Shown here piece after piece: positions 59,352 to 64,000 of a stretch of 64,000 bases of DNA (within the stretch, counting starts at the first letter, position 1; each line of letters starts with the position of its first letter). The stretch comes from Paracoccaceae bacterium. GTDB lineage: Bacteria; Pseudomonadota; Alphaproteobacteria; Rhodobacterales; Rhodobacteraceae. The position numbers were made by a program, and so were the translations under genes. The notes under the pieces are model-generated. The model was not told the origin of the DNA. It did not search any database and saw only the letters and a program-made list of their open reading frames with translations. The DNA lies in contig JAGQRW010000005.1 of the NCBI GenBank assembly GCA_020425085.1, forward strand, positions 58,914-122,913, given 5' to 3'.

Positions 59352-60206
59352 ATGACAAGGGAAAAGATCGCGATTGACGCCTGGGCCACCTATGTATCGC
59401 CCGAGGGGGCCAAGAAATGGCCGCCGGAATTCCTGCATATCTTCAAGAAATACCGCAGCCCGAAGTCGATGACCGAAGGTCAGCCGCTGGAGGCGATGCT
59501 GGCCGAGATGGACGCCGCCGGCGTTGACCGGATCGTGCTGTCGGCGTTCTATTACGATGGCCAGTGGGTGCTGACCAACGAGGAAGTCGCCGAACTGGTG
59601 GCTGAGCATCCCGACCGTTTCATCGGGGCCGGCACCGTCAACGTCATGCAGAAACCGATGCAGGTCGCGCGCGAGACCGAATATCTGGTGAAGGAACTGG
59701 GGCTGAAATGCATCCGGCTGGAACCCTACATGTATGGCGATGGCACCGTCGGTCTGCCGCCGAATGACAAGCATTACTGGCCGGTCTACATGAAATGCAG
59801 CGAACTCGGCGCGGCGGTGGCGATTCAGGTCGGCCATACCGGCCCGCTTTTGCCATCGGAATGCGGCCGGCCGATCTATCTGGACGAGGTGGCGCTGGCG
59901 TTTCCCGATCTGGTCATCCTTGGCTGCCATGTCGGCCAGCCCTGGCACGAGGAAATGATGGTGCTGGCCTGGAAACACCCGAATGTCTATCTTGAAACCT
60001 CGGCACGGGGGCCACGGCAATGGCCGCAATCGCTGGTCGATTTCGCACGCGGCTGGGGCCAGGACAAGCTGATCTGGGCAACGGACTATCCGCTGCTGAG
60101 CTTTGATCGCACCCTCACGGAGCTTGAGGCGCTGGATATGGGCGATAAAATCTATCGCAAGCTGGTGCGCGACAACCTGTTGCGCGCCCTTCGTCTGGAA
60201 TTGTGA
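59352..60206 (+). CDS. Amidohydrolase-2-like TIM-barrel protein with altered metal site
   Basis: The 284-aa protein resembles the ACMSD/amidohydrolase-2 group, whose members hydrolyse or decarboxylate ring and chain acids. Later barrel residues are visible in AIQVGHTGP, ILGCHVGQPWHEEM and IWATDYPLLSFD. The N-terminal metal pair usually seen as D-x-H-x-H is replaced by IDAWATY. So it probably binds metal differently or not at all. Within the gene run it may open or trim a pathway intermediate, perhaps as a CoA-ester hydrolase or decarboxylase. Confidence 0.75.
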   Translation: MTREKIAIDAWATYVSPEGAKKWPPEFLHIFKKYRSPKSMTEGQPLEAMLAEMDAAGVDRIVLSAFYYDGQWVLTNEEVAELVAEHPDRFIGAGTVNVMQKPMQVARETEYLVKELGLKCIRLEPYMYGDGTVGLPPNDKHYWPVYMKCSELGAAVAIQVGHTGPLLPSECGRPIYLDEVALAFPDLVILGCHVGQPWHEEMMVLAWKHPNVYLETSARGPRQWPQSLVDFARGWGQDKLIWATDYPLLSFDRTLTELEALDMGDKIYRKLVRDNLLRALRLEL

Positions 60207-60245
60207 AACCAACACGTTCACCCCTGCCCGACTGAGGAGGTTGAA

Positions 60246-61025
60246 ATGCCCGACACGCTGCTAAGTGAAACCCGCGACGGTATCCTGCGCCTGACCCTTA
60301 ATCGCCCCGACAAGCTTAACGCCATTGACGAGGCGTTGCTTGAGGCACTGATCGCGGCGCTGGACGAGGCCGGGCGCGATCCGGCGACCCGCGCCATCGT
60401 GCTGGCCGGGGCCGGTTCATCGTTTTGCGCCGGGGCCGATATCGGCCAGATGATCGAACGCACCCCCGCCGATTGGGAACGTATCGTTGACCGCTATCTT
60501 GACCCGATCCGCCTGATTTCGGGCATGGGCAAGCCGGTGATCGCGCGGCTGCATGGCAATGTATTCGGGGGCGGTCTGGGGCTGGCGATGGCCTGTGATT
60601 TCCGCATCGCCACCGACACAACCCGCTATTGCGCGCCGTTCGTCAAGCTGGCGCTGGCGGGCTGCGACATGTCGGCGGGCTATTTCCTGCCGCGTCTGGT
60701 GGGGCTTGGCCGGGCCAGCGACATGATGATGACCGCCCGCGTGGTCGAGGCCGCCGAGGCGCAGACGATCGGGCTGGTGACGCGCATCGTGCCCGCGGCC
60801 GAGCTTGACGCGGCGGTCACGGCACTTTCCCGCCAGCAGGCGGATTTTGCCCCCCGCACCACCGCTTTCACCAAGGCGGCCATCCGCCGCTCGCTTGACC
60901 GCGACATGGTGGCGGAATTCGATTATGAAATCTTTGCCCAGGTGCAATGCCTGCAAAGCATGGACCACCGCGAAGGCGTCGCGGCCTTTCGCGAACGCCG
61001 CAAGCCGGTCTTTACCGGCACCTAG
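60246..61025 (+). CDS. Enoyl-CoA hydratase/isomerase family protein (second)
   Basis: The 259-aa crotonase has AGAGSSFCAGADIGQMIERTP and KPVIARLHGNVFGGGLGLAMACDFRIATDTTRY. The second acidic site reads LAGCDMSAGYFLPRLVGLGRA, with Asp and Ser in place of the usual Glu-Gly-Gly. That suggests a reaction other than simple hydration, such as isomerisation or hydrolysis. AGGAGG precedes the ATG. Confidence 0.85.
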   Translation: MPDTLLSETRDGILRLTLNRPDKLNAIDEALLEALIAALDEAGRDPATRAIVLAGAGSSFCAGADIGQMIERTPADWERIVDRYLDPIRLISGMGKPVIARLHGNVFGGGLGLAMACDFRIATDTTRYCAPFVKLALAGCDMSAGYFLPRLVGLGRASDMMMTARVVEAAEAQTIGLVTRIVPAAELDAAVTALSRQQADFAPRTTAFTKAAIRRSLDRDMVAEFDYEIFAQVQCLQSMDHREGVAAFRERRKPVFTGT

Positions 61026-61053
61026 GATGCCCTGAACAGGAGCAGCAGCAGAC

Positions 61054-62193
61054 ATGAGCGATTTCGGCCTCAGCCCCGAGGAAATCCAGTTCCGCGACAG
61101 CGTGCGCAGCTTCGTGGCAAGGGAAATCACCCCCAACGCCACCCGCTGGGACATGGAGGAACGCTATCCGCGCGACATGTTCCGGAAGGCGGCAGGGCTT
61201 GGCTGGCTTGGCATCGGCTTTCCCGAGGATATCGGCGGCAGCGGCGGCGGCACGGTACTTGCCGCTATCCTGAATGCCGAACTGACCCAAGGCTCGGCGG
61301 CGATCTCGCTGGGGCTTTATGTCCACTCCATGCTGGCCAGCGCCGCCATCTTTCACCTTGGCAACAAGGCGCAGCACGCGCGGTTCCTGCCGGATGCGCT
61401 GGCCGGGCGCAAGATCGGCTGCTGGGGCTATGCCGAGGCCGGCGCGGGCGCCGACATCACCTGCGTCAAGACCCGCGCACGGCGGGATGGCGATGATTAC
61501 ATCCTGAACGGTGCCAAGCTTTATATCACCAATTCGCCCTTCGCCGATTTCATGGTGATCGTTGCCGTGACCGACCCGGATCGCGGCCTGAAGGGCATGT
61601 CGCTGTTTCTGGTGGAACGCGGCATGGAAGGGGTTTCGGTCAGCGCGCCGTTCAGGAAACTCGGCATGGGGGCGTCGGAAATGGCGGAAATCACCTTCGC
61701 CGATGTTCGCGTGCCGGCGGCAAACCTGCTGGGGCCGGAACATCTGGGCTTTGTCGCGGCGCTGAAGGTGCTGTCGCTGGGGCGCATCGTATCGGCGGCG
61801 ACGGCGGTGGGCCTTGGCCGCGCCGCCATGGCCGAAGCGATCCGTTACAGCTGCCAGCGGATGCAGAACGGCCAACCGATCACCCAGCACCAGTTCGTGC
61901 GCTTTACCATCGCCGACATGGCGACACGGCTGGATGCGGCCTGGCAGATGACGCTGAAGGCGGCGCGGCTGGTCGAGGCCGGGCAGGACTTTGACTGCGC
62001 CGCCGCCATGGCCAAGCTGTTCGCCACCGAAAGCTGCACCCATATTTGCGAACGCACGCTGCATCTGTGCGGTGCCGAAGGCTATATGCGCGAAAGTGCA
62101 GCCCAGCGGTTTTACCGCGACTGCAAGGTGCTTGAAATCGGTGAAGGGACCAGCGAAATTCAGCGCGAAACCATTTTCAGGCATATGAGGTAG
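61054..62193 (+). CDS. Acyl-CoA dehydrogenase (second)
   Basis: The 379-aa flavoenzyme has GYAEAGAGADITCVKTRARRDGDDYILNGAKLYITNS and LHLCGAEGYMRESAAQRFYRDCKVLEIGEGTSEIQRE. The C-terminal GTSEIQR block is typical. It lies 28 bp after the second crotonase and 4 bp before tetR. Having two different dehydrogenases suggests two separate oxidation steps in the pathway. Confidence 0.9.
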   Translation: MSDFGLSPEEIQFRDSVRSFVAREITPNATRWDMEERYPRDMFRKAAGLGWLGIGFPEDIGGSGGGTVLAAILNAELTQGSAAISLGLYVHSMLASAAIFHLGNKAQHARFLPDALAGRKIGCWGYAEAGAGADITCVKTRARRDGDDYILNGAKLYITNSPFADFMVIVAVTDPDRGLKGMSLFLVERGMEGVSVSAPFRKLGMGASEMAEITFADVRVPAANLLGPEHLGFVAALKVLSLGRIVSAATAVGLGRAAMAEAIRYSCQRMQNGQPITQHQFVRFTIADMATRLDAAWQMTLKAARLVEAGQDFDCAAAMAKLFATESCTHICERTLHLCGAEGYMRESAAQRFYRDCKVLEIGEGTSEIQRETIFRHMR

Positions 62194-62197
62194 AACC

Positions 62198-62824
62198 ATG
62201 GGTGTTTCAGAACGGCGCGAACGTGAACGGCAGGCCCGCCGCGAAGCGGTACTGACGGCGGCGCGTTCGGTGTTGCTGGAACGCGGCATGCGCAGCACCA
62301 CCACCAAGGAAATCGCCGAACGTTGCGAATTGTCCGAGGCCACGCTGTTCTTTTACTTCAAGAACAAGGACGAAATCCTGCTGTCGCTGATCTTTGAAAG
62401 CATTGATTTCTGGAAAGAGGGGCTGGATCGGTTGAAAGACTCAGACCTGATGGCAGAACCGCTGCTGGATGCGGTCTGGCGGTTTCATGAAAAAGTCTAT
62501 GTCGAACACCCCGCCTATTTCGTGATTTCGGCCTATTTCGCCCAACCGCAGATGCTGGAAAACATCTCGGACGAGGTGAAGGACCAGATCGCTCTCAGAT
62601 CGGGCGAGAATTTTCGCCGCCTTGCCAGCCTGCTGGAACGCGTCAGCACCGTCGCGCCGGGCCGGATTCTGGCCGATACCATCTGGTCGGCCTTTCTGGG
62701 CCTGACCATCAGCAATACCTCGCGGGGCAACCTTGGCTATGGCAAGGCCGAGGCCGGAACCAAAATCCGCGCCGAGGTGCTGGAGGTGCTGAAATCCGGG
62801 CTGATCGCGGGGAAATCGTCATGA
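62198..62824 (+). CDS. TetR/AcrR-family regulator
   Basis: The 208-aa protein has an N-terminal TetR helix-turn-helix (SVLLERGMRSTTTKEIAERCELSEATLFFYFKNKDEILLSLIF). The ligand domain is variable. It sits within the catabolic run, so it is the best candidate regulator of the island, perhaps sensing an acyl-CoA. The TGAGTAACA motif at 46465 and 57339 is a possible operator. The stop overlaps the next start by 4 bp. Confidence 0.88.
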   Translation: MGVSERRERERQARREAVLTAARSVLLERGMRSTTTKEIAERCELSEATLFFYFKNKDEILLSLIFESIDFWKEGLDRLKDSDLMAEPLLDAVWRFHEKVYVEHPAYFVISAYFAQPQMLENISDEVKDQIALRSGENFRRLASLLERVSTVAPGRILADTIWSAFLGLTISNTSRGNLGYGKAEAGTKIRAEVLEVLKSGLIAGKSS

Positions 62825-63876
62825 CGCAGCCACTGATGCAGGCGGCACGGCTTTATCAGGCGAAACACCCGCTGTTGATCGAACAGGTGCCGGTGCCGGT
62901 GCCGGCGGCGGATGAGGTGCTGGTCAAGGTGGCGGCATGCGGTCTCTGTGGCACCGATATCCATCTGGCGGTTGACGGCGACATTCCGGTATCACGCTCG
63001 CCGGTGACGCTGGGCCACGAGGTGGCGGGAACCATCGCAGTACTTGGTGCGGGGGTTCAGGGCCTGTCGGTCGGCCAGCGGGTGGCGTTGTTTCCCTCGG
63101 CGGTTTGCGGCCAGTGCCGGTTCTGCCGCGCCGGTCGCGAATCGCTGTGCGAAGCGTCCGAGGTTTACGGCATGTCGCGCGACGGCGGGCTGGCGGAATA
63201 TATCACCGCCCCCGCCTTTGGCGTAATTCCGATACCGGGCGATCTTGGCTTTGCCGAGGCGGCGATCATCACCGATGGCGTTTCCACCCCGCTGCACGCG
63301 CTGCGCAGTCGCGGCATGCTCAGGGCCGGTGAAACCGTGGCGGTGGTCGGCTGCGGAGGCCTGGGGGTGCATGCGATCCTGCTGGCGCGGATGATGGGGG
63401 CGGGTCTGGTGATCGGCATCGACACCGGGGCCGAGGCGCGAAGCCGTGCCAAGGCGCTTGGGGCCGATCTGGTGATCGACCCGGCAACCGATCCCGATCC
63501 CGGCAAGGTGATCCGCGCCGAACTCGGTCGCGGTGCCGATCTGGCGCTGGAATTCGTCGGCCGCACCGAAACCGTCGAAATGACCCTGCGCTGCCTAGAT
63601 ACCGGTGGTCGCGCCGTTCTGGTCGGAGTCGGGCCGGGACAGCCAAAGCTGCCGCCGCTGATGCGTTTTGTCGGGCGCGAAATGTCGGTGATCGGTTCCT
63701 TCGGCATGGACAAGCGCGACATCAGCGATCTGATGGGGCTGGTCACGCGCGGTCGACTCGATCTCAGCCATTCCGTCACCGCAACCTATCCGCTGGCAGG
63801 CATCAATCAGGCACTTGACCGGCTTGCAAGCAAGCAGGGCGGCGTAGCGCGGCTGGTGGTTGAGCCTTTCCGCTAG
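62821..63876 (+). CDS. Zinc-dependent alcohol dehydrogenase
   Basis: The 351-aa enzyme has both zinc sites. The catalytic one is CGLCGTDIHLAVDGDIPVSRSPVTLGHEVAG. The structural one is CGQCRFCRAGRESLC. The NAD site is VAVVGCGGLGVHAILLARMMGAGLVIGID. It oxidises an alcohol or 3-hydroxyacyl derivative, of unknown identity. Its stop overlaps the end of the convergent aldehyde dehydrogenase. Confidence 0.9.
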   Translation: MTQPLMQAARLYQAKHPLLIEQVPVPVPAADEVLVKVAACGLCGTDIHLAVDGDIPVSRSPVTLGHEVAGTIAVLGAGVQGLSVGQRVALFPSAVCGQCRFCRAGRESLCEASEVYGMSRDGGLAEYITAPAFGVIPIPGDLGFAEAAIITDGVSTPLHALRSRGMLRAGETVAVVGCGGLGVHAILLARMMGAGLVIGIDTGAEARSRAKALGADLVIDPATDPDPGKVIRAELGRGADLALEFVGRTETVEMTLRCLDTGGRAVLVGVGPGQPKLPPLMRFVGREMSVIGSFGMDKRDISDLMGLVTRGRLDLSHSVTATYPLAGINQALDRLASKQGGVARLVVEPFR

Positions 63877-64000
63877 CTGATCACGACCTGAATATCGGTG
63901 TTCTCGAACAGGCCCTCTTCGCCGAACTCGACGCCGAGGCCCGAGCGTTTGACGCCGCCGAAGGGGGCGTTGGGCTGGATGGCGCCGTGTTTGTTGATCC
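63873..64000 (-). CDS. Aldehyde dehydrogenase (C-terminal end, cut by window edge)
   Basis: Only the last 42 residues are present. They read NAPFGGVKRSGLGVEFGEEG followed by LFENTDIQVVIS. The P-F-G-G-x-K-x-S-G-x-G block is the conserved C-terminal signature of NAD(P)-dependent aldehyde dehydrogenases. The stop codon TAG (63873-63875) overlaps the alcohol dehydrogenase stop on the other strand. Together with that enzyme it could take an alcohol to an acid. Confidence 0.85.
   Translation of the reverse strand, partial: INKHGAIQPNAPFGGVKRSGLGVEFGEEGLFENTDIQVVIS

Overview
The window looks like ordinary chromosome from an alphaproteobacterium of the Rhodobacterales type; I cannot name a genus. 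This rests on CtrA next to the small CtrA inhibitor SciP (DUF1153), TrmFO, GluQ-RS, a C4-pathway HemA (5-aminolevulinate synthase), a RodZ-like protein beside ispG, and the DUF2849-cysI-cysH-DUF934-fpr sulfur cluster. Base composition is fairly even and GC-rich. I see no rRNA, tRNA, CRISPR array, prophage or intact insertion sequence.

Positions 1-19050 are mostly housekeeping: the start of uvrA, a rhodanese, a lytic transglycosylase, ssb, gyrA, a DoxX protein, trmFO, a methyltransferase, gluQ, hisI, a U-type Fe-S scaffold, a 40-codon membrane ORF, recG-ligA, ctrA, sciP, mnmA, a secreted Cys-repeat protein and an M20 peptidase. Positions 19551-23200 hold an unusual set of three exported proteins: a phosphodiester-glycosidase-like protein, a SUMF1-like protein and one with a Y-A-D-Y-S-H-G motif. 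Next come a quinone oxidoreductase, a phenol-hydroxylase-type flavoprotein, two small membrane proteins, and an APC permease preceded by three tiny membrane proteins (27829-30136).

Positions 30736-38600 return to core genes: a DUF1499 protein, ispG, a RodZ-like gene, hemA, a MarR regulator, sdhE, an XRE regulator, an aspartate aminotransferase, a conserved small protein and an Lrp regulator. The Lrp gene is divergent from an assimilatory sulfate/sulfite reduction operon (38726-43311). That operon begins with a free-standing sulfite-reductase half-domain protein.

Positions 45337-64000 look like a catabolic island for a carboxylic acid. It holds a branched-chain-type ABC importer (livHMGF and livK), two acyl-CoA ligases, a citryl-CoA-lyase-like protein, a DUF35 protein paired with a thiolase-like protein that lacks the nucleophilic Cys, two acyl-CoA dehydrogenases, two crotonases, an amidohydrolase-like protein, a TetR regulator, an alcohol dehydrogenase and the end of an aldehyde dehydrogenase. 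Uptake, CoA activation, beta-oxidation-like steps and a C-C cleavage can be read from the genes. The substrate cannot.
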